A stretch of DNA of 38,291 nucleotides from Ruminococcus flavefaciens (GCA_002371825.1 DFHF01000026.1:1-38291), one strand, 5' to 3'. Positions 24,129 to 33,479 are shown, numbered from the stretch's first letter. Program-made: numbers and translations. Notes: generated by a model from the sequence alone, not told the origin.

Positions 24129-26537
24129 ATGGCAGCAAAGAAAGCAAACCCGCTCATGGACATAATCAAGAATGAGTTCCCAAGAAAGCTTCAGCTCCTC
24201 TACAGCGTTTCTCCGGAGGAGGCCTCTGATAAGCAGGTCTATCACGTTCTCTCTTCGATAATCGTTGAGATACTCGGATCAAAAAGGCAGAGCTTCATCA
24301 ATCACACCCACTCTGTCGGCGGCAAGCAGGTCTACTATCTCTCTATGGAGTTCCTCATGGGACGCTCCCTTAAAACAAGCATTTATAACCTTGAACTGGC
24401 CGACGGCATAAAGGCTATGCTCAAGCAGTATGATATAAACCTGGATAAGATATATGAGTACGAGCCCGATGCAGGTCTCGGCAACGGCGGTCTCGGCCGT
24501 CTCGCAGCCTGCTATCTGGACGGCCTTGCTACAGAGGGATTCCCCGCTATGGGTTATTCTATCTGCTACGAGTACGGTATCTTCCAGCAGAAGCTGGAGG
24601 ACGGCTGGCAGACAGAGCTCCCCGATAACTGGCTCCCCGGCGGCTCAGTATGGCTGGTGCCTAAGCCTGAGCTGGCTATAGATGTCCACTTCGAGGGCGA
24701 TCTTCAGGAATACTGGGATAACCAGTACCACTATATCTCCCATGTAAACTATAATACCGTTGTTGCTACACCTTATGATATGTATGTATCAGGCTACGGC
24801 GGAGAGGGAGTTTCCGTACTTCGTCTCTGGTCTGCAAAGGCTCCTAATTTCAACATGGAGATGTTCAACAAGGGTAATTATGAGCAGGCTCTGGCACAGA
24901 ATTCTATCGCCAATGCCATCTCAAAGATACTCTACCCCAACGACAACCACCTGGAGGGCAAGAGCCTCCGTCTCCGTCAGCAGTACTTCCTCTGTGCCGC
25001 TTCTGTGGGAGATATCGTAAATACCCACATGAACGTTTACGGCACCCTTGAAAACCTTGCTGACAAGGTGGCTATCCACATAAATGATACTCACCCCACA
25101 CTTGCTATCCCTGAGCTCATGAGAATACTCCTCGATGACTGCGGCTATGGCTGGGATCAGGCCTGGGATATCGTTACCCGCACCTTCGCCTACACTAACC
25201 ATACTGTTATGGCTGAGGCCCTGGAAAAATGGGATGTTAATCTTGTCAAGACTGTTATCCCGAGAATATTCTCTATCATCGTTGAGATAAACAACCGCTA
25301 CTGCCAGTCACTTATGGAGAAAAACGGCTACGACAGCGCCAAGACCACCCGTATGTCCATTATCAAGGATAATCAGATACACATGGCTACTCTCTGCGTT
25401 GCCGCTTCACACAGCGTAAACGGCGTTTCAAAGCTCCATTCCGAGATCATCAAGCAGTCCGTATTCCACGATGAGTACGAGAATACTCCTGAAAAGTTCA
25501 AGAACGTTACCAACGGCATCGCATACAGAAGATGGCTCTATCAGTCCAATCCCGGCCTGACAAAGCTCCTCTCCGACACCATCGGCAAGAAGTTCATCAA
25601 GGACGCTTCAGAGCTTATCAAGCTCAAGAAATACGAAAACGATGAAGAGGTCCTCGCAAAGCTCCTTGAAGTAAAGAAGCAGAGCAAGGAAAGCTTCGCA
25701 AAGTACGTTCAGAAGCAGTGCGATTTCGCCCTCAATACCGACAGCATCTTCGACGTTCAGGTAAAGCGTCTCCACGAATACAAGAGACAGCACCTCAACG
25801 TTATGAATATCCTTACAGATTACGCTTACCTCCTCAATAATCCTGATGCGCCCTTTACTCCCAAGACCTATATCTTCGCTGCAAAGGCTGCCCCCGGATA
25901 TTACCTGGCAAAACAGATCATAAAGATGATCTGGGCTATATCCGAGGAGATAAGAAAGAATCCGAGGATCAATCAGAAGCTTCAGGTCGTATTCCTTGAG
26001 AATTACTGCGTAACTCTCTCTGAGCACCTGATGCCTGCCGCTGATATCTCAGAGCAGATATCTCTTGCCGGTACAGAGGCTTCCGGTACAGGCTGTATGA
26101 AGCTCATGCTCAACGGCGCTATTACTCTCGGTACTCTCGACGGAGCCAATATCGAGATAAAGGATGCCTGCGGTGAGGATAATATCGTTATCTTCGGTAT
26201 GACAACTCCTGAGGTAAATGCACTTAGGGCACAGGGATATAATCCGTCTCAGTATTTCAATAACGACGGCCGTATCCATGAGGCTATCGAGCGTATGTAC
26301 CACGGCATAAACGGCTGTACCTTCAACGATGTGGCAAACTCCCTCAAGGACAAGGATCCTTATATGGTGCTTGCTGACTTCGACAGCTACAGAAATGCTC
26401 AGCAGTACATCACAGAGTGCTACAATGATAAGATGAAGTGGGCAAAGATGTCCCTCAACAATATTGCCGGCGCAGGAATATTCTCCGCTGACCGTGCAGT
26501 TACTGAGTATGCAGAGAATATCTGGCACCTCAGATAA
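24129..26537 (+). CDS. glgP: Glycogen/starch/maltodextrin phosphorylase
   Basis: An 802-residue GT35 phosphorylase of full length. It releases glucose 1-phosphate from alpha-1,4-glucan ends using phosphate and PLP. Visible signatures are MEFLMGRSL near 76, the NGGLGRLAACYLDGLA segment near 118-133, the IHINDTHPTLAIPELMR region near 318, the KRLHEYKRQ segment near 545 and the PLP-lysine motif EASGTGCMKLMLNG, with the lysine at about 658. GGAGA lies 8 nt before the ATG. It is followed by its own terminator and then by the GH13 enzyme in the same direction, so the two probably cooperate in intracellular glucan breakdown. Confidence 0.97.
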   Translation: MAAKKANPLMDIIKNEFPRKLQLLYSVSPEEASDKQVYHVLSSIIVEILGSKRQSFINHTHSVGGKQVYYLSMEFLMGRSLKTSIYNLELADGIKAMLKQYDINLDKIYEYEPDAGLGNGGLGRLAACYLDGLATEGFPAMGYSICYEYGIFQQKLEDGWQTELPDNWLPGGSVWLVPKPELAIDVHFEGDLQEYWDNQYHYISHVNYNTVVATPYDMYVSGYGGEGVSVLRLWSAKAPNFNMEMFNKGNYEQALAQNSIANAISKILYPNDNHLEGKSLRLRQQYFLCAASVGDIVNTHMNVYGTLENLADKVAIHINDTHPTLAIPELMRILLDDCGYGWDQAWDIVTRTFAYTNHTVMAEALEKWDVNLVKTVIPRIFSIIVEINNRYCQSLMEKNGYDSAKTTRMSIIKDNQIHMATLCVAASHSVNGVSKLHSEIIKQSVFHDEYENTPEKFKNVTNGIAYRRWLYQSNPGLTKLLSDTIGKKFIKDASELIKLKKYENDEEVLAKLLEVKKQSKESFAKYVQKQCDFALNTDSIFDVQVKRLHEYKRQHLNVMNILTDYAYLLNNPDAPFTPKTYIFAAKAAPGYYLAKQIIKMIWAISEEIRKNPRINQKLQVVFLENYCVTLSEHLMPAADISEQISLAGTEASGTGCMKLMLNGAITLGTLDGANIEIKDACGEDNIVIFGMTTPEVNALRAQGYNPSQYFNNDGRIHEAIERMYHGINGCTFNDVANSLKDKDPYMVLADFDSYRNAQQYITECYNDKMKWAKMSLNNIAGAGIFSADRAVTEYAENIWHLR

Positions 26538-26551
26538 GGATCAACAATACA

Positions 26552-26578
26552 GGGGACGGGAGTCCGTCCCCTCTTTTT
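26552..26578 (+). terminator. Terminator of glgP
   Basis: GGGGACGG (26552-26559) pairs with CCGTCCCC (26564-26571) around a 4-nt loop, followed by TCTTTTT. Confidence 0.9.
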
Positions 26579-26626
26579 ACACATACCATTGATATACAGT
26601 CTATCATTTTTATCGGGGTGATTTTT

Positions 26627-28510
26627 ATGAGACCTGTTTATGATTCATGGGACCTTAGTTATAAGTCGATTTTCGGCGCTGTCAGACAATTTGAGACCAT
26701 ACGCTTCACTATAAGGCTCTCAAAAGACGTCTGTCCGGACTTTCCGCCTGTTCTCGTCCTCTTCCGCACCGGCTTCAAGGAGAGATTCATCAATATGAAT
26801 ATAGTCACCGAGGAGGAGGACTGCATCGCCTATTCTGCTGAATATAATGCCCGCTACAGCGATGTCCACTATTACTACTTCTCATATTCTCAGGGAGGCA
26901 TCCGCCATTATATAAAAAAGGTGTCTCTGCATACAGCAGGCCTCGACCACGGTGACCTCTTCCAGCTCACTGTGTATAAAAGCTCCTACGAAACACCTGA
27001 TTTTCTTAAAGGCGGAGTCATGTACCAGATATTCCCCGACCGCTTCTGCCGCAGCGGCAAGCCAAAAGAGAATATCCCCGCCGGCCGTGTTATGCGTGAA
27101 TGGGGAGAAACTCCCTACTACCGCCCCGACGAAAACGGCCATGTATGGAATAATGACTACTTCGGCGGCGACCTTGCAGGAATACAGTCAAAACTGGAGT
27201 ACCTGCACAGCCTCGGTGTGACCTGTATATATCTTAACCCTATCTTTGAATCACATGAAAATCACAGGTACAATACCGCCAATTATATGAAGGTGGATCC
27301 CCTCCTTGGCACTAACGAGGAATTCGCTGAGCTTTGCACTGAAGCTGAAAAATACGGTATATCCATTATTCTGGACGGAGTTTTCTCCCATACAGGAGCC
27401 GACAGTGTCTACTTCAATAAGTTCGGACGCTATCCGGAAACCGGTGCATATCAGTCACAGGAAAGCCGTTACTATGACTGGTACAGCTTCATCGAATATC
27501 CGGATATCTATGAGGCATGGTGGGGCATAGATACCCTGCCGAATGTTAACGAGAACAACGAGGACTACACTGAATTCATCTGCGGTGAGGACGGAGTCCT
27601 TCGCTACTGGCTCGGCCTCGGAGCAGCCGGCTTCCGCCTTGATGTGGCCGATGAGCTTCCGGACCGCTTCCTCGATAATCTGAGAAGAGCTGTCAAGAGC
27701 TTCGATAAGGATAAGATCATTATCGGCGAGGTCTGGGAGGACGCTTCAAATAAGGAGAGCTACGGCATAAAGCGCCGCTACCTGCTGGGAGATCAGCTGG
27801 ACTCCGTAATGAACGACCCCTTCCGTGAGGCTATAATCAACTTTGCCGCCGGAAGCAGAGCTGAAGACCTTATCAACGCTGTAATGACTATCACCGAAAA
27901 CTACCCGAAGCCGACTGTGGATGTGCTTATGAACTTTGTCTCCACCCACGACATAGAAAGAGCCATAAACCGCCTCGGCGGAGAAAGCTGCATCGGCAAA
28001 AACAAGGACTGGATGGCTGAAAAATACCTCAGCGAAGATGAGTACATAAACGGAAAGAACAAGCTGAAAACCGCTATGGCTCTCATGTTTTTCCTGCCGG
28101 GAGTACCTTGTATATACTACGGCGACGAGGCCGGCCTTCAGGGCTATAAGGACCCCTTCAACCGCCGCTGCTATCCCTGGGGAAATGAAGATACCGAGCT
28201 CATCAGCTATGTCAGCGAACTCAGCCGCATAAGAAAATCCATACCGAATCTGAAGGACGGAAAGATATATTTCGTTCGGAATGACGGCGAGTATATAGAT
28301 GAACGCATCACCGCCTTCACCCGTCAGGGAAAAGAGACCGACTATATCTTCTTTATAAACAGAAGCGATGATAATGTCTGTCTCAGCGGACTAAGCTCGT
28401 ATCTGAACCGATTTACAGCCTTTGAGCAGTTCGTCGGCGACTATACGGACGATGCCCTGACTATCCCGCCCCATGGCTATTCTATAATAAAAGCAAGATT
28501 CAACGGATAA
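26627..28510 (+). CDS. Intracellular GH13 alpha-glycosidase (neopullulanase/cyclomaltodextrinase-like)
   Basis: A 627-residue enzyme. A beta-rich N-terminal domain (about 1-125, CBM34-like in position) precedes the catalytic barrel. The four GH13 regions are visible: DGVFSHTG, GFRLDVADE with the nucleophile Asp near 339, IIGEVWEDA with the acid Glu near 368, and VSTHDIERA with Asp near 441. GGVMYQIFPDRFCRSG at the barrel start and the N-terminal domain point to the cyclomaltodextrinase/neopullulanase group. There is no signal peptide, so it acts on maltodextrins or glycogen branches inside the cell, complementing glgP. The ATG at 26627 has GGGGTG 6 nt upstream, better than the in-frame GTG at 26618. 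No strong own promoter is seen; readthrough from glgP is possible. Confidence 0.93.
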   Translation: MRPVYDSWDLSYKSIFGAVRQFETIRFTIRLSKDVCPDFPPVLVLFRTGFKERFINMNIVTEEEDCIAYSAEYNARYSDVHYYYFSYSQGGIRHYIKKVSLHTAGLDHGDLFQLTVYKSSYETPDFLKGGVMYQIFPDRFCRSGKPKENIPAGRVMREWGETPYYRPDENGHVWNNDYFGGDLAGIQSKLEYLHSLGVTCIYLNPIFESHENHRYNTANYMKVDPLLGTNEEFAELCTEAEKYGISIILDGVFSHTGADSVYFNKFGRYPETGAYQSQESRYYDWYSFIEYPDIYEAWWGIDTLPNVNENNEDYTEFICGEDGVLRYWLGLGAAGFRLDVADELPDRFLDNLRRAVKSFDKDKIIIGEVWEDASNKESYGIKRRYLLGDQLDSVMNDPFREAIINFAAGSRAEDLINAVMTITENYPKPTVDVLMNFVSTHDIERAINRLGGESCIGKNKDWMAEKYLSEDEYINGKNKLKTAMALMFFLPGVPCIYYGDEAGLQGYKDPFNRRCYPWGNEDTELISYVSELSRIRKSIPNLKDGKIYFVRNDGEYIDERITAFTRQGKETDYIFFINRSDDNVCLSGLSSYLNRFTAFEQFVGDYTDDALTIPPHGYSIIKARFNG

Positions 28511-28525
28511 TTATAACAGCAAAAA

Positions 28526-28559
28526 ACCGGAGAAACAGGCATATTCCTGCTTCTCCGGT
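28526..28559. terminator. Bidirectional terminator between GH13 gene and the unknown membrane gene
   Basis: ACCGGAGAA (28526-28534) pairs with TTCTCCGGT (28551-28559), with CAGG/CCTG inside. CATTTTATT follows on the plus strand and TTTTTTGCTG on the minus strand. Confidence 0.85.
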
Positions 28560-28563
28560 CATT

Positions 28564-29520
28564 TTATTCCGAAAGATCAGCTATTATTTTTTCAAGCACG
28601 GGGAAGTCCTTATCATAGGTCTCCTGCATCTCGTCCTCATCGGCATAAAGCAGGTCCACAGGCTTTCTGATAGTTATATACATATCGTAGGGTATCTCAC
28701 TATCGTCCATTCCTATTCTCTCGCCGAACTTAGTACCTTTAAGGTAGAAGCGTCCGCTCTTTATATGACTGTTTCCCGGGAAGAGTTCATTCATATCCAT
28801 GAATACCTCATCCATCTGGCCGGTCTTTTCATCAGTGAAAAGATCAGTCAGGCTCTTTCCGCCTATGACGATAACTCCGTCTGCGGACTGAAGCTGCGTT
28901 GTGAGCTTATTATCAGTACCGTTGGCATAATTCCTGTAGTCGTTGTCCGAAAGCTGTATATAGTAGACCGAGGCAAGCACCTTTCCGTTGCCGTTGAAAT
29001 CCTCCGAAAAGCTCTCTATATACTCCTCCAGCTTGGGATTATCACCTATATCAAGGTCATCGCATATTACCAGCACAACTATATCCGGCTTCGGCTTGGT
29101 AACAAAATTATATATCAGGAATCCGGCTATGGAGCCGAATATCAGCACCAGTATGAGCCACCATTTGTTAAGATAGATGAAGCTCCTGAATTTCTGCCAT
29201 GGAGTCCTCTTCACAACTGCTTCATCGGCTTCTTCGTGAATGGCCTCAGTATCCTCGATGATGCCCTGCTTGAGCTTTATCAGCTCTCTTCTCTCTTCGA
29301 GTATCTTCTTATCATAGGCTTCCTGACGGGCTTTTTCACGGGCTATACGCTTTTCCTCAGCTTTCCGTTCAAGCTCCTCCTGCTCCTTCTGACGCTGTGC
29401 CTGAAGCTCCCTGTTGACCTCAAAAACACTCTTTTTTATGTCGAGCTTTTCATCATCAGAAACTTCATTCCCCTTCGCCGAAACTGTTTCCGACTTCGGA
29501 GCCTTATCCTTTTCTTTCAT
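28564..29520 (-). CDS. Unknown coiled-coil single-pass membrane protein
   Basis: A 318-residue protein that I do not recognise. Residues about 20-105 are a highly charged helix, probably a coiled coil (QRQKEQEELERKAEEKRIAR). A membrane helix lies near 122-143 (WWLILVLIFGSIAGFLIYNF). The remaining 170 residues form an extracytoplasmic alpha/beta-looking domain (DIVVLVICDDLDIGD, SADGVIVIGGKSLTDLF). The ATG at 29520 is preferred over 29544 because AGGAGG lies about 7 nt upstream. It is probably monocistronic, since it lies between a terminator and a repeat element. The outer domain could bind a ligand, but nothing in the sequence names one. Confidence 0.8.
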   Translation of the reverse strand: MKEKDKAPKSETVSAKGNEVSDDEKLDIKKSVFEVNRELQAQRQKEQEELERKAEEKRIAREKARQEAYDKKILEERRELIKLKQGIIEDTEAIHEEADEAVVKRTPWQKFRSFIYLNKWWLILVLIFGSIAGFLIYNFVTKPKPDIVVLVICDDLDIGDNPKLEEYIESFSEDFNGNGKVLASVYYIQLSDNDYRNYANGTDNKLTTQLQSADGVIVIGGKSLTDLFTDEKTGQMDEVFMDMNELFPGNSHIKSGRFYLKGTKFGERIGMDDSEIPYDMYITIRKPVDLLYADEDEMQETYDKDFPVLEKIIADLSE

Positions 29521-29583
29521 TTTTCCTCCTGTGAAAACAATCACGGGCGGATATATGTGATGCTCGTATATAAACTATGCGTT

Positions 29584-29798
29584 AGTTATTGAGGGAAACC
29601 CTTTTGAAAAAGGGTTGTCCCTCAAACTCCCTTCCTAAAACTTCCAGTTTTGATTTTTTCCAGTATAGGGCGCACCGAATTTTTTTATTACCTTTTATTA
29701 CAAGGTAAGCGCCCTATACTGGAAAAAATAAGATTAAAAGTCTTTGGAAAGGGGTTCGGGGAAGAACCTTTCCTCAGAAAGGTTTTCCCCGAGTAACT
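29584..29798. repeat. 215-bp near-palindromic intergenic element (MITE-like)
   Basis: The two ends are imperfect inverted repeats: AGTTATTGAGGGAAA at the left and AGTTACTCGGGGAAA reading in from the right. The centre holds a perfect 20-bp inverted repeat (29654-29673 with 29709-29728) around a small TTACCTT/AAGGTAA hairpin. Each arm also folds alone (GAGGG-AACCC...GGGTT-TCCCTC at 29591-29623; GGGGAAGAACCTTT...AAAGGTTTTCCCC at 29758-29790). There is no coding capacity and no clear target-site duplication. It probably also stops lysS transcription. Confidence 0.75.
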
Positions 29799-29849
29799 GA
29801 CACATACTTATATAAGTGAATTAAACTTATATCCGCCCATAAATATTTA

Positions 29850-31466
29850 TTACTCTTCGTCCTCTGGCTTTGCAGTTCTGCCGCCGTTAGCGGGAACAGA
29901 CTTAAGTGTCGGGAAGAGGAGGACGTCTCTGATAGAAGCGCTGTTTGTAAGGAGCATAACAAGTCGGTCGATACCGTAGCCGATACCGCCTGTAGGAGGC
30001 ATACCGATCTCAAGTGCACGGAGGAAGTCCTCATCAGTACGGTTAGCTTCCTCATCGCCCTGGCTGAGAGCCTCTTCCTGAGCCTTGAATCTTTCTCTCT
30101 GGTCGATAGGATCGTTCAGCTCTGAGTAAGCGTTACACATCTCACGTCCTGTGATAAACAGCTCGAAACGCTCAACATAGTCGGGAGCATCGGGCTTTTT
30201 CTTTGTAAGGGGAGATATCTCGATGGGGTGATCCATGATGAATGTAGGCTGAATGAGGTGTTCTTCGACGAAAGCCTCGAAGAAGAGGTTAAGGATATCG
30301 CCTCTCTTGTGGCGGTCCTCGAACTCAACGCCCTTTGCCTTAGCTATCTCACGGGCTTCTTCAAGAGTCTTTATCTCGTTGAAGTCAACACCGGAATACT
30401 TCTTTACAGCGTCGATCATGGTAAGTCTCTCGAAGGGCTTGCCGAGGTCGATCATATACTCGCCGTAAGGTACGCAGGTAGTTCCGCATACTTCCTGAGC
30501 CACATGACGGAACATATTCTCAGTGAGATCCATCATTCCGTAGTAATCTGTATATGCCTGATAGAGTTCCATAAGTGTGAACTCGGGGTTATGACGTGTA
30601 TCAACGCCTTCGTTTCTGAAAACTCGGCCGATCTCGTAAACTCTTTCAAGTCCGCCGACGATAAGTCTCTTGAGGTAGAGCTCAAGGCTTATACGGAGCT
30701 TTACATCCTCATCGAGAGCGTTATAGTGAGTTTCAAAAGGTCTTGCAGCAGCTCCGCCGGCATTTGATACCAGCATAGGAGTCTCGACTTCCATGAAGCC
30801 CTGTGCGTCAAGGTAGCGTCTTATAGAGGATATTACCTTTGAACGCTTTACAAATGTATCCTTTACCTCAGGATTTACGATAAGGTCAACATAGCGCTGA
30901 CGATATCTTGTATCGGGGTCCTTGAGGCCGTGCCATTTCTCAGGCAGGGGAAGGAGTGACTTTGAAAGGAGCACGATGCTCTTTGCGTGTATGGAGATCT
31001 CGCCCTTTCTTGTTCTGAAGACATATCCCTCAACACCGATAAGGTCACCGATATCCCACTTCTTCTTGAACTCCTTGAAGAGGTCTGCACCAACGTCGTT
31101 TGAGCGCACATATACCTGTATACGGTCAGTAACGTCACGGACATCGATGAAGTTAGCCTTACCCATATCTCTCCAGCTCATGATACGTCCGGCAATGCGG
31201 ATAGTATTCTCATGGAGGGCTTCAAGGCTTGCATTCAGCTTTTCCTCGTCTCCGCCGGCAGCAGCTATAAGCTCAGCTTCCTTTGCCTCATACTCTGCCT
31301 TGTAGTCAGCAGCGTGGCCGGTCACATCGAACTTTGTTATCTGATAGGGGTCCTTGCCAAGCTCTCTGAGGTCAGCCAGCTTGTCAAGGCGGTCCTTCTT
31401 GAGTATATTTATATCCTGTACGGCCTCCTCGGCCTCAACAGGAGCGTTTACCTGATTTTCGCTCAT
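29850..31466 (-). CDS. lysS: Lysyl-tRNA synthetase, class II
   Basis: A 538-residue class II synthetase that charges tRNA-Lys. An N-terminal helical part precedes the OB-fold anticodon-binding domain (RIAGRIMSWRDMGKANFIDV, about 90-185). Motif 1 (RRYLDAQGFMEVETPML), motif 2 (FRNEGVDTRHNPEFTLMELY) and motif 3 (GGIGYGIDRLVMLL) follow. The length is slightly above the usual 500 because of extra residues at both ends. It begins 20 bp after greA and shares its promoter. The 3' region runs into the near-palindromic element. Confidence 0.97.
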   Translation of the reverse strand: MSENQVNAPVEAEEAVQDINILKKDRLDKLADLRELGKDPYQITKFDVTGHAADYKAEYEAKEAELIAAAGGDEEKLNASLEALHENTIRIAGRIMSWRDMGKANFIDVRDVTDRIQVYVRSNDVGADLFKEFKKKWDIGDLIGVEGYVFRTRKGEISIHAKSIVLLSKSLLPLPEKWHGLKDPDTRYRQRYVDLIVNPEVKDTFVKRSKVISSIRRYLDAQGFMEVETPMLVSNAGGAAARPFETHYNALDEDVKLRISLELYLKRLIVGGLERVYEIGRVFRNEGVDTRHNPEFTLMELYQAYTDYYGMMDLTENMFRHVAQEVCGTTCVPYGEYMIDLGKPFERLTMIDAVKKYSGVDFNEIKTLEEAREIAKAKGVEFEDRHKRGDILNLFFEAFVEEHLIQPTFIMDHPIEISPLTKKKPDAPDYVERFELFITGREMCNAYSELNDPIDQRERFKAQEEALSQGDEEANRTDEDFLRALEIGMPPTGGIGYGIDRLVMLLTNSASIRDVLLFPTLKSVPANGGRTAKPEDEE

Positions 31467-31486
31467 TACAGTACGTCCTTCCGTGA

Positions 31487-31957
31487 TTACTTGGATATTT
31501 CAATGATCTCGAAGCGAAGCTCGCCGGCAGGAGCCTCAACGATGAAGATATCTCCCACCTTTTTCTTCATGGCAGCCTTGCCGATAGGAGATTCGTCTGA
31601 GATCTTTCCTTCTCTTACATTAGCGTGGTTTGTACCAACGATAGTGAATGTCTCGATCTTGCCTGTATCCACACGCTTTATTGTGATCTTTGAGCTCATG
31701 CCTACCTCATCTACTGAGATATTGGAATCCTCAACTATCTCTGCATTGTCGATAGTGTACTGGAGTTCGCTGATCTGAGCTTCCAGGATAGCCTGTTCGT
31801 TCTTTGCCTCATCGTACTCAGCGTTCTCGGAGAGGTCTCCGTAGGAACGAGCGACCTTCAGTCTTTCGGCAACTTCCTTACGTTTATTGATCTTGAGGTC
31901 ATCAAGCTCAGCGACCAGCTTGTCGTAGCTCTCTCTGGACATCTTCTTTAAAGCCAT
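31487..31957 (-). CDS. greA: Transcription elongation factor GreA
   Basis: A 156-residue protein with the two GreA domains. The N-terminal coiled coil (about 1-75) ends in SYGDLSENAEYDEAK, whose acidic tip enters the RNA polymerase secondary channel and stimulates cleavage of backtracked RNA. The C-terminal FKBP-like domain has GTNHANVREGKISDESPIGKA. Length is standard. It is the first gene of the greA-lysS operon, and AAGGAG lies upstream of the ATG at 31957. Confidence 0.97.
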   Translation of the reverse strand: MALKKMSRESYDKLVAELDDLKINKRKEVAERLKVARSYGDLSENAEYDEAKNEQAILEAQISELQYTIDNAEIVEDSNISVDEVGMSSKITIKRVDTGKIETFTIVGTNHANVREGKISDESPIGKAAMKKKVGDIFIVEAPAGELRFEIIEISK

Positions 31958-32021
31958 GATAATGCACTCCTTATTTATATATTAGTCAGCGGGAATCATC
32001 CCTGAAACAGCATTACTTAAC

Positions 32022-32050
32022 ATTATAATATATTTCCGGCTTTTTGTCAA
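32022..32050 (-). promoter_or_regulatory. Promoter of greA-lysS
   Basis: TTGACA (32050-32045), 17 bp, TATAAT (32027-32022), both perfect. The leader is short (about 60 nt), so no T-box for lysS is present. Confidence 0.9.
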
Positions 32051-32113
32051 TATCTCACGTTTTAAATTGCATGGAGAATTGAGGATCCATGTATCTGCTC
32101 CCGATTCTCATCA

Positions 32114-32142
32114 TTGACAGGGTGAGGCTGGTATGATATAAT
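32114..32142 (+). promoter_or_regulatory. Promoter of the AI-2E-family transporter gene
   Basis: TTGACA (32114-32119), 17 bp, TATAAT (32137-32142) with an extended TGA. Transcription would start near 32149, so the ATG at 32145 cannot be the start codon. Confidence 0.9.
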
Positions 32143-32174
32143 TAATGTATATTTTAAAACAAGGGTCTGTTAAA

Positions 32175-33368
32175 ATGGAAAAATTCAAAGATCTTATGAC
32201 AAAGCGGTGGTTCGCCAATACCATGGCGGGATGCATAACTGTAATATGCTATCTGCTGCTTTCAAATATAGGTTCCATATGGGACGAGATATCCACTATA
32301 ATCAGCTATTTCTCCACAGCTATCGGCGGCTGTGTCATGGCTTATATGATGAATCCCCTGGCCAAGTTCTATCAGAAGACCTTTTTCAGAAAGATACCCT
32401 CCCACTCTGCACAGTGGGTGCTTTCCATATGCCTTGCCGTTGCGACTGTGATATGCTTTGTTGTGCTGTCGCTCCTTACGCTGATACCTCAGCTTGTGGA
32501 GAGTATTACCAATTTCGTCAATAATATAGGCACATATGCAGCCTCCGTACAAAAGCTGCTCGAAAACATCGATCCGGATGTATCCCGCAAGGTGAACCTG
32601 AGACGATTTGTCGATTCCTCTGAAAAGATACTCAACGAGGTGACCTCCTACATTTCTGATAATTCCACCGAGATCATCAATTTCTTCACTACTGCCGGAA
32701 AGGGTATGTTCAACTGGATAGTCGCATTTATCCTGTCAGTATACCTCCTTGCCGGAAAGGACAGGATAAAAGAGGGCTCTACAAGACTTATGAAGGCAAC
32801 TATGTCTCCCTCAAAATACGATCACACCATATCCTTCCTCAAGCACTGTGATGCAGTTCTCAACCGCTATATCGTCTTCACTATCATCGATGCTCTCATT
32901 GTGGGTACAGTAAATGCCATATTCATGGCCATAACCGGTATGCAGTACATAGCTCTTGTATCCTTTGTAGTCGCCATAACCAATCTTGCGCCTACATTCG
33001 GCCCGTTGGTCGGAGCAGTCATCGGCGGATTCATCCTGCTCATGGTTGACCCGAAAAGTGCAGTTATTTTCCTTATCTTCACACTTTTCCTTCAGCTCTG
33101 CGACGGATATCTCATCAAGCCCAAGCTCTTCGGAAGCACTCTCGGAGTACCCGGCCTGCTGATACTCATTGCCATTATCGTAGGCGGACGTATCTTCGGC
33201 ATCATCGGCATCCTTCTTGCTATCCCGTTTGCAGCTATCTGCGATCACTTCTACCGTGAGAATCTTCTCCCCGCCCTTGAACAAAGGCGAGCAGAAATAA
33301 ACCGGCTGAATGAGGAGAAAGCTGCCGTCCCGGAGGACGATGACGGAGATATAGGCCAGACTGACTGA
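32175..33368 (+). CDS. AI-2E-family (PerM/YtvI-like) membrane transporter
   Basis: A 397-residue membrane protein. The layout is the family's: three N-terminal helices (about 15-105), a long amphipathic region (about 110-175), then a cluster of helices with the conserved block SFVVAITNLAPTFGPLVGAV, where GP is invariant in the family, and a C-terminal GVPGLLILIAIIVGGRIFG segment. Members have been linked to autoinducer-2 export, sodium/proton exchange or osmotic response, so the substrate is open. The start at 32175 has AAGGG upstream and agrees with the promoter. The gene is alone between its promoter and the hairpin at 33480. Confidence 0.9.
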   Translation: MEKFKDLMTKRWFANTMAGCITVICYLLLSNIGSIWDEISTIISYFSTAIGGCVMAYMMNPLAKFYQKTFFRKIPSHSAQWVLSICLAVATVICFVVLSLLTLIPQLVESITNFVNNIGTYAASVQKLLENIDPDVSRKVNLRRFVDSSEKILNEVTSYISDNSTEIINFFTTAGKGMFNWIVAFILSVYLLAGKDRIKEGSTRLMKATMSPSKYDHTISFLKHCDAVLNRYIVFTIIDALIVGTVNAIFMAITGMQYIALVSFVVAITNLAPTFGPLVGAVIGGFILLMVDPKSAVIFLIFTLFLQLCDGYLIKPKLFGSTLGVPGLLILIAIIVGGRIFGIIGILLAIPFAAICDHFYRENLLPALEQRRAEINRLNEEKAAVPEDDDGDIGQTD

Positions 33369-33382
33369 CCTTTCAGACTATA

Positions 33383-33414
33383 TTAAGATTATTTTAAGTT
33401 TACGGGGATATAAT
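33383..33414 (+). promoter_or_regulatory. TATAAT with upstream 11-bp-spaced direct repeats, possible Pho-type promoter
   Basis: TTAAG occurs at 33383-33387 and 33394-33398, exactly 11 bp apart, as TTAAGATTA and TTAAGTTTA. A perfect TATAAT follows at 33409-33414 without a -35. Repeats at 11-bp spacing are typical of PhoP/OmpR-type regulators. The phosphodiesterase gene lies 250 bp downstream. Confidence 0.4.
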
Positions 33415-33479
33415 ACAGTCAATGGATCAGATGATCCCCCCAATTCCCTCATTATTACTTATTTATTATTCCTCTTATC

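Noticed and set aside
31958..32021. A T-box or other leader control for lysS
   Set aside because: The leader before greA is only about 60 nt and contains no specifier stem or antiterminator.
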